From Saccharibacillus alkalitolerans (lineage in GTDB: Bacteria > Bacillota > Bacilli > Paenibacillales > Paenibacillaceae), in assembly GCF_011090185.1 (NCBI RefSeq), contig NZ_JAAFGS010000010.1:62001-126000 (forward strand): DNA of 64,000 nucleotides, read 5' to 3'. The position numbers were made by a program, and so were the translations under genes. How positions within the stretch are numbered: position 1 is the first letter of the stretch; the number at the start of each line of letters is the position of its first letter. Below are positions 16,762-25,403 of this stretch, in pieces. The notes under the pieces were generated by a model. The model made no database searches. It had not been told where the DNA came from and worked only from the letters and a program-made list of their open reading frames with translations.

Positions 16762-17784
16762 TCAGACAATAATTAATTCCGGCTCAGGTAGGAACCCGAA
16801 CTCCGCTTCGACCTTTTCCTGTACCAATTGAACCAGGTCCGTCACGTCGCTTGCTTTCGCCCCGCCGCGGTTCTGAATGATGTTGCCGTGATGATCCGAG
16901 ATCATCGCGCCTCCCCGCACGGTTCCGCGCAGTCCCAAACGATCCACAAGCTTGCCCATCGGCTCGCCGATCGTGTAGTTGTTTTTGAACACCGACCCGC
17001 ACGAAGGATAATCGAAATGGTACTTGCCGCCGCGGTCCGTAATCACGTCGAGCAGCTCCTGGCGCACTTCGAACCCCTGCTTGGCCGCCGCATTCAGCTC
17101 GCCGGCATAATGACGGAAATAGTCGGGCAGCACCGAAGTCGGCAAGTTTTTCGCTTTCAGCCGCGCGAACAGCTCCTCCGTCTCTTCCGGCGTCAGCTTC
17201 GGGTCGACCGGCAGCTTAAGATCCGCGCCTACGACGATCCACGGTCTGCGCATGAAGATCGACGTTTTGTAGCCGTATTCGCACTGGCTCAGCGGAACGG
17301 AAAGGATGCCGCGCTCGGGATGTTCTTTATCGATGACGTAAGCCGTCTCCAGCACGTCGCTGATCTGATGGCTGAAATATTTGGCGTTCATATAGACGCC
17401 CGCTCCGAGCGTTCCCGGCAGCAGGAAGGTAAAATCGAACGCGCCGATGCCCGTATAAAGGCCGAACAGCGCCAGCAGCGTCATCGGCGTGCCCGCGGAC
17501 ACGAACAGCCGGCCGGGAAGCAGCTTGAATTCGATGTGTTCTTTCAGCGAGAAAAACAGCATCTCGTCGTCCGGCCGGTCGGGAAACAGCGTGTTGGACC
17601 CCATTCCGAACAGGAAGGGATTCAGCCCTTTCGTCTTGGCCCCTTCCAGCATGACCGCCATCTCCTCGATCGAGCGCGGAAGCGCCAGATGCCGGGCGGC
17701 GCCTCCGATTTCGTATGTCGAATAAGCGGACAGTTCCACGCCGCTGCGGCATAGGCGGTCAAACGATTGGTTTTGCGAAGTCAT
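16762..17784 (-). CDS. murB: MurB-like UDP-N-acetylenolpyruvoylglucosamine reductase
   Basis: 340-residue FAD-binding protein of the MurB family, which reduces UDP-GlcNAc-enolpyruvate to UDP-MurNAc with NADPH in peptidoglycan synthesis. Motifs include GMGSNTLF (60-67), LPGTLGAGVYMNA (122-134), CGSVFKN with the candidate proton-donor Ser264, GLRGTVRGGAMISDHH and a C-terminal PEPEL. The family's active-site Arg in the YR-S motif is a Lys here (GYKTS, K173), and the protein is longer than the usual 300 or so residues. It may be a divergent paralogue. ATG 17784 has GAGGAGAG upstream, and its promoter abuts that of trhO. Confidence 0.75.
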   Translation of the reverse strand: MTSQNQSFDRLCRSGVELSAYSTYEIGGAARHLALPRSIEEMAVMLEGAKTKGLNPFLFGMGSNTLFPDRPDDEMLFFSLKEHIEFKLLPGRLFVSAGTPMTLLALFGLYTGIGAFDFTFLLPGTLGAGVYMNAKYFSHQISDVLETAYVIDKEHPERGILSVPLSQCEYGYKTSIFMRRPWIVVGADLKLPVDPKLTPEETEELFARLKAKNLPTSVLPDYFRHYAGELNAAAKQGFEVRQELLDVITDRGGKYHFDYPSCGSVFKNNYTIGEPMGKLVDRLGLRGTVRGGAMISDHHGNIIQNRGGAKASDVTDLVQLVQEKVEAEFGFLPEPELIIV

Positions 17785-17810
17785 ATTTCGTAACTCTCCT
17801 CTTCATGTCT

Positions 17811-17839
17811 TCTATAGTTAAATTCGTCCGTTTTTTCAA
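17811..17839 (-). promoter_or_regulatory. murB promoter
   Basis: Minus strand TTGAAA (17834-17839), 17-bp spacer, TATAGA (17811-17816), 27 bases before the murB start codon. Confidence 0.6.
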
Positions 17840-17859
17840 CCGGTCAACAAACGAATCAA

Positions 17860-17888
17860 TTGACGAATGCCGATAAAAAGACTAAAAT
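17860..17888 (+). promoter_or_regulatory. trhO promoter
   Basis: TTGACG (17860-17865), 17-bp spacer, TAAAAT (17883-17888). It is divergent from the murB promoter, with only 20 bases between the two -35 elements. Confidence 0.7.
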
Positions 17889-17957
17889 TTTAAGTTGCAC
17901 GCAAGCATCCTACAGGAAGCGGCGGCAAAAATCAATGAAATCCGTGGTGATCATATA

Positions 17958-18839
17958 ATGGAAAAACAGCCTTACCGCATTTTGCTTTTTTATAAATTCG
18001 TTCGAATCGACGATCCGGCCGAATTCACGGCCCGCCATCTGCAGTACTGCAAAGACCTCGGCGTCAAGGGACGCATTCTGATCGCAAGCGAAGGCATCAA
18101 CGGCACGCTGTCCGGCACTTACGAGCAGACGGAGCAATATATGAAGGATCTGCTGGCGGACGAGCGCTTCGCGGATACCGTATTCAAGATCGACGAATCC
18201 GAAGGCCATGCGTTCAAGAAAATTTTCGTGCGCCATAAGGAAGAGCTCGTGACGTTCCGTTACGAAAAAGAGCTCGATCCGAACGTGAAGTTCGGCAAAC
18301 GCCTGTCTCCGAAAGAGTTCCACGAGCATCTGCTGCGCGACGACGTGATCGTGCTCGACGGACGTACCGATTACGAATACGACCTCGGCCACTTCCGCGG
18401 CGCTATCCGCCCGGATATCGATTCGTTCCGCGATTTCCCGGAATGGATCCGCAAAAACATGGCCGAACACAAAGACAAAACGATTCTGACCTACTGCACG
18501 GGCGGCATCCGCTGCGAGAAGCTGACCGGATTCATGCTGGACGAAGGCTTCGATAACGTGGCTCAGCTCGAAGGCGGCATCGTGACTTACGGCAAAGATC
18601 CGGAAGTGCAGGGCGACCTGTTCGACGGCAAATGTTATGTATTCGACGAGCGAATCTCGGTGCCGATCAACCATGTGGACCCGAGCGTCGTCGGAAAATG
18701 CTATCACTGCGACGAGCCGACGGACGTTTACGTCAACTGCCCGGTCTGCAACCTGCAGCATCTGGTGTGCGATGCCTGCTCGGACGAGCACAGCCATTAC
18801 TGCTCCGACGAGTGCAAAGAGTCGGTAGCGGCGGTGTGA
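17958..18839 (+). CDS. trhO: tRNA uridine(34) hydroxylase, rhodanese family
   Basis: 293-residue TrhO/YceA-family protein (YbfQ in Bacillus). It uses molecular oxygen to make 5-hydroxyuridine at the wobble position 34 of tRNA. The N-terminal acylphosphatase-like domain carries [14 protein letters not shown] (40-53). The central rhodanese domain carries [20 protein letters not shown] and the active loop [10 protein letters not shown] with catalytic Cys180. The C-terminus is a Cys-rich zinc-binding segment (CYHC, CPVC and following pairs). The start is ATG 17958; upstream in-frame codons lack ribosome sites. It is a single gene from the promoter at 17860-17888. Confidence 0.92.
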   Translation: MEKQPYRILLFYKFVRIDDPAEFTARHLQYCKDLGVKGRILIASEGINGTLSGTYEQTEQYMKDLLADERFADTVFKIDESEGHAFKKIFVRHKEELVTFRYEKELDPNVKFGKRLSPKEFHEHLLRDDVIVLDGRTDYEYDLGHFRGAIRPDIDSFRDFPEWIRKNMAEHKDKTILTYCTGGIRCEKLTGFMLDEGFDNVAQLEGGIVTYGKDPEVQGDLFDGKCYVFDERISVPINHVDPSVVGKCYHCDEPTDVYVNCPVCNLQHLVCDACSDEHSHYCSDECKESVAAV

Positions 18840-18855
18840 CGGCTGCGGGACGGGC

Positions 18856-18906
18856 GGCGGTTGGGTGACGGGTGGCGGTTGGGTGACGGGTGGCGGTTGG
18901 GTGACG
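18856..18906. repeat. 18-bp tandem repeat, nearly three copies
   Basis: The unit GGCGGTTGGGTGACGGGT starts at 18856, 18874 and 18892; the third copy diverges after 15 bases. It begins 17 bases past the trhO stop codon. It has no coding capacity of its own. Confidence 0.9.
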
Positions 18907-18937
18907 CTGCGGGGCGGGGGACCTTTCGATCGCTGTC

Positions 18938-18994
18938 AAAATCGGATTTCCTTCCATTTGATTAGACAAGGTCTAGGGTGGGAAATCCGATTTT
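18938..18994. terminator. 14-bp inverted repeat with 29-base loop
   Basis: Arms AAAATCGGATTTCC (18938-18951) and GGAAATCCGATTTT (18981-18994) are perfect. It is probably the transcription end of trhO, though the loop is large for a simple terminator. Confidence 0.55.
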
Positions 18995-19170
18995 AAAGGC
19001 GAACGCTCCGCTTCTCAAGCTTCCCCCGCCCCTCCGCTGCATCCGCACGCCGCCTCGCCTTGGGATAAGGGTAGAAAAAACCCTCAAGCCTTTTGAATCC
19101 GGCTTGAGTCTTTATGCGCCTCCGGCTTGCATGGGAAGCGCGGCGACCGCCCGGCCGCGGAAATGCGGCG

Positions 19171-19319
19171 GTGTGGACTTTGCCCGACACGGAAAGACCG
19201 TGGTGTGGGCTTCGCCCGACACGGAAGGCCATGGTGTGGGCTTCGCCCGACACGGAAAAACGTGGTGCGGGCTTTGCCCGGCACGGGAAGACCGTAGTGT
19301 GGGCGCTGCCCGACACGGG
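19171..19319. repeat. 31-32-bp imperfect direct repeat array, about five copies
   Basis: Copies start at 19171, 19203, 19234, 19265 and 19297 (the last truncated). The core GTGTGGGC-TTC-GCCCGACACGG is followed by a variable 9-11-base tail. Each core can fold as a short hairpin. Copies are contiguous without unique spacers, so this is not a CRISPR array. Several short frames open through it on both strands, but none has a ribosome site or family resemblance. Confidence 0.85.
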
Positions 19320-19338
19320 TCTGACATGCCTAATCAGA

Positions 19339-19378
19339 AAAAAGGCTCTATCCGAGAATGCTCGGGCAGAGCTTTTTT
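19339..19378. terminator. Bidirectional terminator after the YolD gene
   Basis: GCTCT / AGAGC outer arms enclose CCGAG-AATG-CTCGG, with T runs at both ends. On the minus strand it ends the yolD-like transcript. Confidence 0.8.
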
Positions 19379-19438
19379 GTATTTCATCAAGCCTGTTCTT
19401 CCGCGGTGCAGAACGCCTGCAAATCGAGCCACCGGCTC

Positions 19439-19690
19439 TCAGTCGCGCGGATAGTTCACGGCCATAATGTCCATGAATGGAACTTTCTGCGTTTCTTCTT
19501 CTCGCTCGACGTGCACTCTTCCGGTTCTCGGGTCCATCTTGACGATCATTCCCCGTACCGCTTCTTCCACTCCCCAGACCGTCAATTCCACAACGGATTT
19601 CTCCTGGTAGGCCTCAGTCAGTTGATTCCCTATTTCTTCCAGAACAAACTCGTCGCGGGTCGGCCGTTTTGCCACTTTGCCTTTTGCCAA
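19439..19690 (-). CDS. YolD-like protein
   Basis: 83-residue protein with the YolD family pattern: KRPTRDEFVLEEIGNQL near the N-terminus, then a small beta barrel (VELTVWG, VRGMIVKMDPRTGRVHVE, VPFMDIMAV). YolD proteins are often encoded next to Y-family polymerases or UV-damage genes; no such partner is here. The start is TTG at 19690, with AAGGAGG 7 bases upstream. The ATG at 19726 has no good ribosome site and would lie upstream of this one. Confidence 0.75.
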   Translation of the reverse strand: MAKGKVAKRPTRDEFVLEEIGNQLTEAYQEKSVVELTVWGVEEAVRGMIVKMDPRTGRVHVEREEETQKVPFMDIMAVNYPRD

Positions 19691-20012
19691 ACCGCTTCCT
19701 CCTTGCGTTACGCGTGATTTCTTCATTATAACATTATTACCTGCCCAGGTCGCGTAAAAAAACGAAATTATCGAAAGAAATTACGCACAGGCGTTCGTAT
19801 TCGGGGCGAGCCGCCGATCACGCATATTCGCTGGGTCACGGCATCACGAAAAAGCCTTGAACGGACTGCGAGACGAAAAAGCACGTCCTGCGGAACCGGT
19901 CAAGGCATAAAGGTCGATCAAAAAGCGGAAAATCGCATTTGTTAAAAGTTCGCGTCGAAAATCGGAGCTCCCGGTCTTTGCCGATAAGGCCGACGCCGCT
20001 CTGCGTTCTCTT
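19691..20012. other. Non-coding spacer, little recognised
   Basis: Apart from the ribosome site of the YolD gene and AT-rich sequence at 19725-19790 that may hold its promoter, I see no gene or strong hairpin here. A frame at 19844-20083 (-) overlaps the oxidoreductase gene and lacks a ribosome site. Confidence 0.5.
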
Positions 20013-21077
20013 TTAACGGGCGGCTTTCCCTGCCGGAATGGCGATGTCCGCCAAAATCTCGTAAGAATGCAGACGCTCCGCATGGTCGTAAATGCCGCTG
20101 GTCACGATCAGTTCGTCGGCCCGCGTGCGCTCCATCAGTTCGTGCAGACGGCGCTCGACCGCTGCCCGGTCGCCGACGATCGCGGATTCCATCCGTTTGC
20201 GCACGGCGGAGAGTTCCAGCGGATCGAGCTGCGAGGACAGGTCGGCCGGAGGCTGGATTTTGCCGGGGCGGCCTCGGGTCAGCGCGATCACCTGCTGCTG
20301 CATGGTCGTCGAGAGGAATTCCGCGCGTTCCTGCGTATCCGCGGCGATCAGCGATACGCCCAGCATCACGTAAGGCTCCGCGAGCGTCTCCGAAGGGCGG
20401 AACGCGCTGCGGTACACGTCCAGCGCACGGTCGAGATAATCCGGCGAGAAATGGCCAGCGAACGAAAACGGCAGTCCTTGATAAGCGGCCAGCCGCGCGC
20501 TGAAATCGCTGGACCCCAGCAGCCAGATCGGAATATCCAACCCTTCTCCAGGCACGGCGCGAAGGGGCGCGTGATACGAAGTCTTGGAAGCGTCGAAGTA
20601 GCCCCGCAGTTCTTCCAGCAGGGCAGGGAAGTCTTCTCCGCTGTTGATGTCGCGGCGCAGGGCGAGCGAAGTTCGGCGGTCGCTGCCCGGAGCGCGGCCG
20701 AGTCCAAGATCGATCCGGCCGGGATACATCGATTCCAGCGTGCCGAACTGCTCCGCGATGACGAGCGGCGCGTGATTCGGCAGCATGACGCCGCCGGCGC
20801 CGACGCGAATGGACGACGTTCCGGCGGCCAAGTAGCCGATCACGACGGACGTCGCCGAACTGGCGACGCCCGGCATGTTATGATGCTCCGCTACCCAGTA
20901 GCGGTTGTATCCCCATTTTTCCGCGTGACGGGCAAGATCCAAACTATTGCGGAACGCGTCCGCCGCGGTATGTCCTTCGAGAATTTGGGACAGGTCGAGC
21001 ACGGAGATCGGAATATCCCCTATTTTCTTCGGCGCGGTTCCTTGACCGCCTTCTATCGGTTGCTGCGATTCGCTCAT
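20013..21077 (-). CDS. LLM-class flavin-dependent oxidoreductase
   Basis: 354-residue luciferase-like monooxygenase-family protein (TIM barrel using FMNH2 or F420H2). It has the bacterial type opening (ISVLDLSQI), the [23 protein letters not shown] block (about 50-75), [42 protein letters not shown] and a C-terminal regulatory stretch [12 protein letters not shown]. This subgroup (MsnO8/YwcH-like) has no assigned substrate in most species. ATG 21077 is preferred since GGAGAG lies about 8 bases upstream; the ATG at 21083 is too close to it. It is a single gene. Confidence 0.88.
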   Translation of the reverse strand: MSESQQPIEGGQGTAPKKIGDIPISVLDLSQILEGHTAADAFRNSLDLARHAEKWGYNRYWVAEHHNMPGVASSATSVVIGYLAAGTSSIRVGAGGVMLPNHAPLVIAEQFGTLESMYPGRIDLGLGRAPGSDRRTSLALRRDINSGEDFPALLEELRGYFDASKTSYHAPLRAVPGEGLDIPIWLLGSSDFSARLAAYQGLPFSFAGHFSPDYLDRALDVYRSAFRPSETLAEPYVMLGVSLIAADTQERAEFLSTTMQQQVIALTRGRPGKIQPPADLSSQLDPLELSAVRKRMESAIVGDRAAVERRLHELMERTRADELIVTSGIYDHAERLHSYEILADIAIPAGKAAR

Positions 21078-21168
21078 GATCATCTCTCCTTACTTCACTC
21101 AAATTACTTTATTCAAAATAAACGGAAGCCGGGCGTCGGCGAAAATCGAGTTTCGTTCCCGGTGCTCC

Positions 21169-22188
21169 TTAGCGCCCCGCCTCCGCTCCCCCGTCCGGGG
21201 TCTGCCGTTTGAACAGCCGGTTCAATTTCGGTTCCAGCAGCCAGCCGAAGCGCGTGCGGACGAATTCGGACGACAGGCCGGCCGTCAGCAGAACGCCTGC
21301 CGGAATCAGCAGCCAGGTCCAGGCCGCTTCGCCGTACGTTTCGTAGAAACCGGCCGCGATCATCCCTTTGACGACGAATCCGTGCAGCAGATAAGCGTAC
21401 AGCGTATTGCGTCCCAGCGCCGACACCAGCGGGATGGTTCGGCCCGTCATGACGATCATGACCGCTCCTCCGATCAGCGCCGCCGCCGCATAAGCGCCGA
21501 TCCGGTAGATTCCCGCCGTCCATTCCGGATGATCGAGCGCCCGGTACGGCAGGCTGCCGTAGAACCATTCGGGACGGATGACGCTTCCGTAGTTTATCAT
21601 AACGAGAGCGCCCGCGCCCAGCACCGCTGCCGCCGCCCATTTCGTCAGCGGCGTGCGCAGCTTATCGATATCCGCTTTGTCCAAATAATAACCGGCCAGG
21701 AAAAACGGGAAGAAGACGATCGTGCGCGAAATGCTGGCGTAATGCTCCGCGTCCGCGGCGTATCCCGCCCAAATGGCGATTCCGAACGAAATCGGCAGCG
21801 CCCAGCGGATTTTGACGGCGTACGGCAGCAGCATTTTCCAGATGATCATGCTGAAAATGAACCACATCAGCCAGTACGGCGTGAAATACGAGAAACGCAG
21901 CCGCTCCGCGCCCATCACGAAATAATCGAACAGCGAATACAGACTCTCGAAAATCAAGTAGGGCACCACCAACGAACCGATCACCTTGATCCGGTAATCG
22001 GCGCTCGTGATCTTTTTGCAGAAAAATCCCGAGATCAGGACGAACAGCGGAATATGGAACGAATAAATGAGCAGATACAGCGGACGAAACGCCTCCTGCC
22101 CGCTCAGCGGCTCGATCAAATGCCCGATCACGACCAGCGCGATCAGCAGAAACTTCATGTTGTCGAAATAAGCGTCACGCTTTGCCAT
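21169..22188 (-). CDS. Membrane acyltransferase (acyltransferase_3 family)
   Basis: 339-residue integral membrane protein with about ten TM helices. The N-terminal FDNMKFLLIALVVIGHLIEP carries the family's membrane-embedded active-site His, followed by FHIPLFVLISGFF. It resembles fucose 4-O-acetylase/NolL-type and OafA-type O-acyltransferases, which acetylate surface or extracellular polysaccharide; the acceptor here is unknown. ATG 22188 has AAGGAGAGG upstream. The frame stays open to 22836 but the extension runs antisense into the sigma factor gene and is rejected. It is divergent from that gene. Confidence 0.82.
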   Translation of the reverse strand: MAKRDAYFDNMKFLLIALVVIGHLIEPLSGQEAFRPLYLLIYSFHIPLFVLISGFFCKKITSADYRIKVIGSLVVPYLIFESLYSLFDYFVMGAERLRFSYFTPYWLMWFIFSMIIWKMLLPYAVKIRWALPISFGIAIWAGYAADAEHYASISRTIVFFPFFLAGYYLDKADIDKLRTPLTKWAAAAVLGAGALVMINYGSVIRPEWFYGSLPYRALDHPEWTAGIYRIGAYAAAALIGGAVMIVMTGRTIPLVSALGRNTLYAYLLHGFVVKGMIAAGFYETYGEAAWTWLLIPAGVLLTAGLSSEFVRTRFGWLLEPKLNRLFKRQTPDGGAEAGR

Positions 22189-22416
22189 GGAATCCTCTCC
22201 TTCGCCAGATTCGGCGGCGCCCCTGGTGCGCCTGTCCGGCTTTCCTTGCTTGGGGTCCATATACCCGTCGTTTTCGGTCGTGAACCGTTTTCCGCGCGAG
22301 CGCATCGGCAGCGGACTCCCGGACAATCTTTGTGGGATATAATGAAAAAACCAAAACTTTTTCTGCTCTTCGTCTGTCCAATCCGTGAATGCTGCTTCAA
22401 CAAGGAGTGATAACCG

Positions 22417-24681
22417 ATGAATTCTTCCCCGGATTCCCCTGCTTTTGACGAACTCGTTTGCCTGGCGGCCGAAGGAAACGCTTCGGCTTTCGCCGAGCTG
22501 ATCGGCGCGGAGCGTCCGCAGCTGCTGCGGGTCGCAGGCTATTACGTCCGCAATCCCGTCGATGCCGAAGACGCGGTTCAGGAAGCGGTCTGCCGCGCCT
22601 TTGCCGCCGTGACTTCGATCCGGGAACCGAAATACTTCCGAACCTGGCTCACGCGGATCGTCATCAACGCGTCGCTGAACCTGCTGCAGCGCGGGCGCCG
22701 TACGGTTCCGTCCGGCGATGCCGCCGAGCGGCTGCCCGCCGTGCACGAGGAAAACGACCGACGGCTCGACCTGCTGCAGGCGATCCATGATCTGCCGACC
22801 AAGTACCGCCGCGTCATTTTGCTCAAGTATATGCACGACCTCAAGTTAACGGATATCGCGGAACTGCTGGAGCTGCCGGTGGGAACCGTCAAAACGTACC
22901 AGAACAAAGGATTGAATCTGCTGCGCGAACATTATCGGGACGAAATCGAGGATCGCCGGCTCGCGCGAAAAACGGACGACGTCGCCAATCGGGATCGTCT
23001 CGGCAAAAAGAAACAGGCGGCTCAAGCCGACTACGAAATGCGGAGGGATATGGACATGGAAACGGAAATGGCCGGGCTGCTGCACGATCTCAGAAGCCGG
23101 GCGCAGGAACTGGCGCAGCGGAATTCCGCCTTCGCGGACAACGGACTGGAACCGTTTATCGAGGACGTTTTCCGTCAACAAGATGCTGTAAGCGAGCTGC
23201 TGTTCATCTGGACGAAGCCGGGCACCGATACGGGCGTATCCGTTACGCTGACGCCGGACGGCGATCTCGTCGATTACGCGGTCGATCCGGAATTATACGA
23301 AGAATCGGAACGCGCGGCATATTTGGAGCCCGAAGAGCTGCTGGCGATCGGGGAGCGTTTCGTGCGGGACCATTATCCGGAAGCGCCCGAGCGGTTCGGC
23401 GAACCCCGGACGGAAGACCGCGGAGACCGCCTCTTTGTCACGGTCAGCCAGTACGCCGCCGGCATGCCTTTGCCCCGCTCGGGCTACTGGATCGATCTGC
23501 ATCGGTCGGGCTTTGTGACGGCTTTCAAATATTTCGGGCGCAAGCCGGAACCTTCGCTGCCGGACGATCTGCTCACTCCCGATGAAGTGCTGGGAGAAAT
23601 GGCGGAGGAGCTGGAGATGAAGCTTTATTTCAACGTTCTGCACGATTCCGTCTATGCGGAAGGAGACGACCGGCTTCATCTCGTTTACATGCCCGAGCCG
23701 TATTTGATCGCGAGGACGGCGCTCCGGCAGGGGCCGGACCGCGTGGAAGAAGAGCCGGAGGAACCGGACGATTACGATCCCTGCGCGGGAGCGAAAGAAC
23801 CGATCGAAGAATTTCGGAACCGCGCCCGAAACGGAACTTTTCCCGCCGAGCCCCGAAGCCCGCTTGAGCTGCTCGGCGTCCGCGAAGACGAATACGAGGT
23901 GCTGCGGGAAGCCGACATGGGCAGCGAGCGAGGGATCGTCTACGCAAAAAAAGCAGCTCCTGCAGACAGTGAAAAAAGTCAAACCGAAAAGGCACAAAAC
24001 GGATCCGCCGCGGAAAACGCCTCCGAACCGCAAAGTCCGTATACCCTTGAGCGATACATGCGGGAACGCAGCGAGAATACGATCAAAGTGCGGATCGATC
24101 GCGAATCGGGCCGGCTGTCGGGCGTGATGGATTTCCGCGAAGAGCGCGGGGAACAGTGGCTGGACAACCGCGCCTGTCTCGACATTGCCCTCGAACTGCT
24201 GCATGCGGCCGATCCGGAGCTTCTCCCCTATCTGCGGCTCGACGATCGGCAGGACACCCGCGAAGAGACGCCGCAAAGACCCGAGCCGGGCGATTCGGAA
24301 GAAGACGAAGCGCCCGAAACCGCCCGAAACCGAAATGCCGTTTTCAGCTTTTCCGTCTGCAAAGACGGCGTCCCCGGCTTCTTGAACCATGTAAGCATCG
24401 GAGTCAACCGGACAACCGGGCGGGTGAACCATTATATGGGCGCCGGACTCCGAGTGCCGGAACTTGAAATGCTCTCGCCGATTCCTGCCTTTTCCCCCGA
24501 AGAAGGAAAGCGTCTGCTGCTCGATGCGCTGGATCTGCGGCTCGAATGGGAAATCGATTATAACGATCCGTCCGGAGAAGAACGGTATCTTCCCCGCTAT
24601 CAGCCGGTCAGCTCTTCCGGCGGCCGAAGCATTAGAATGATCGAAGCCCATCAAGGAACCGTCATTACGGAAAAAAGATAG
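22417..24681 (+). CDS. ECF sigma factor fused to a YcdB/YcdC-like C-terminal region
   Basis: One uninterrupted 754-codon frame starting at ATG 22417 (AAGGAG upstream). Residues about 20-90 form sigma region 2 (NPVDAEDAVQEAVCRAF). Residues 115-170 form region 4 (DLPTKYRRVILLKYMHDLKL, IAELLELPVGTVKTYQNKG). A charged linker (170-230) leads to two beta-rich repeats (about 240-420 and 500-740) resembling YcdB/YcdC-type secreted domains (VSQYAAGMPLPRSGYWID, VSIGVNRTTGRVNHYMG). No TM segment or signal peptide is evident, so the C-terminal region should be cytoplasmic. An internal GGAGGG at 23042-23047 precedes in-frame ATGs (23050, 23056), so a separate C-terminal product is possible. No separate anti-sigma gene is adjacent. 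Confidence 0.85.
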   Translation: MNSSPDSPAFDELVCLAAEGNASAFAELIGAERPQLLRVAGYYVRNPVDAEDAVQEAVCRAFAAVTSIREPKYFRTWLTRIVINASLNLLQRGRRTVPSGDAAERLPAVHEENDRRLDLLQAIHDLPTKYRRVILLKYMHDLKLTDIAELLELPVGTVKTYQNKGLNLLREHYRDEIEDRRLARKTDDVANRDRLGKKKQAAQADYEMRRDMDMETEMAGLLHDLRSRAQELAQRNSAFADNGLEPFIEDVFRQQDAVSELLFIWTKPGTDTGVSVTLTPDGDLVDYAVDPELYEESERAAYLEPEELLAIGERFVRDHYPEAPERFGEPRTEDRGDRLFVTVSQYAAGMPLPRSGYWIDLHRSGFVTAFKYFGRKPEPSLPDDLLTPDEVLGEMAEELEMKLYFNVLHDSVYAEGDDRLHLVYMPEPYLIARTALRQGPDRVEEEPEEPDDYDPCAGAKEPIEEFRNRARNGTFPAEPRSPLELLGVREDEYEVLREADMGSERGIVYAKKAAPADSEKSQTEKAQNGSAAENASEPQSPYTLERYMRERSENTIKVRIDRESGRLSGVMDFREERGEQWLDNRACLDIALELLHAADPELLPYLRLDDRQDTREETPQRPEPGDSEEDEAPETARNRNAVFSFSVCKDGVPGFLNHVSIGVNRTTGRVNHYMGAGLRVPELEMLSPIPAFSPEEGKRLLLDALDLRLEWEIDYNDPSGEERYLPRYQPVSSSGGRSIRMIEAHQGTVITEKR

Positions 24682-24724
24682 CGGCGGCGCTCAAGCGATC
24701 CGCTGGTTTATCCGACCGCGCAAA

Positions 24725-24758
24725 CAGCCTGTTCCCGAGGGAACAGGCTGTTTTTTTG
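24725..24758 (+). terminator. Terminator of the sigma-fusion gene
   Basis: CAGCCTGTTCCC / GGGAACAGGCTG around a 3-base loop, followed by seven T on the plus strand. It may also end the convergent dinB-cysK transcript. Confidence 0.95.
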
Positions 24759-24820
24759 CTTTCGCGATGAAGTCGCCTTATTCATTCCCGGACAAAAGAC
24801 CGCACCCTATTCGCCCGTTC

Positions 24821-25357
24821 CTACTTCTCTTCCTGTCTGCGCAGCGTGCCGAGGATTCGGAAAATCTGTCCGCGGTGATGCGCTTCGTGCTCGATCAGAT
24901 GATAGACGATCCATTCGGGCGTTACGTCGTACTCGCCCGGCAGGCTGCGGATTCGGCGCCAGTCTTCCTTATCGACCGTTCGGAGCTTGTCCAGGAAGTC
25001 GCGGCGGACGACGGCAAGACGTTCAAAATGCCGTTCCGGGCTTTCTCCCGGCGGGCACCAGATTTCCCCCGTTTCGTTTCTTGTCGGCGCCGCAAACCAG
25101 GGCTCGATCTCGGGGTCCAGCTTTTTACGGAGAAACATGTCGAAATGCAGCCATCCCGTCTCCACGTCCGCGATATGATACAGCAGCGCTCCGATCGTGG
25201 TGACGTTTCCGTCCAGCGGGGTATCGAGTTCTTCCCGGGTCACATTCCGCAGCCCCTGCAGCAGATCGCGGCGGACGTCTTCCATCATCCACAGCTGCCG
25301 GCCGATTTCTTCCGGATAACCCGGCAGAGCCCGGATCTCCAACGTTTTTTCGCTCAT
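24821..25357 (-). CDS. DinB-family protein
   Basis: 178-residue four-helix-bundle protein of the DinB/YfiT superfamily. Metal-binding-type histidines are in LLYHIADVE (H61) and in the C-terminal HLIEHEAHHRGQI. Members include thiol-dependent transferases and proteins of unknown role; the DinB name comes from DNA-damage induction of the founder and does not define a function here. ATG 25357 has GAGGAGG upstream. It lies 46 bases after cysK on the same strand, so the two are likely cotranscribed. That might hint at a thiol-linked role (inference only). Confidence 0.85.
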   Translation of the reverse strand: MSEKTLEIRALPGYPEEIGRQLWMMEDVRRDLLQGLRNVTREELDTPLDGNVTTIGALLYHIADVETGWLHFDMFLRKKLDPEIEPWFAAPTRNETGEIWCPPGESPERHFERLAVVRRDFLDKLRTVDKEDWRRIRSLPGEYDVTPEWIVYHLIEHEAHHRGQIFRILGTLRRQEEK

Positions 25358-25403
25358 GCTTCCTGCCTCCTCTTTATACGGACCTCCGCGGATTGCTGCC
25401 CTT

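Noticed and set aside
19171-19319. Possible CRISPR array
   Set aside because: Repeat units are contiguous and imperfect, with no unique spacers of constant length, and no cas genes are nearby.
19114-19467. Short frames running through the repeat array on both strands
   Set aside because: Their periodic products arise from the 31-32-base repeat read in several phases, and none has a ribosome site.
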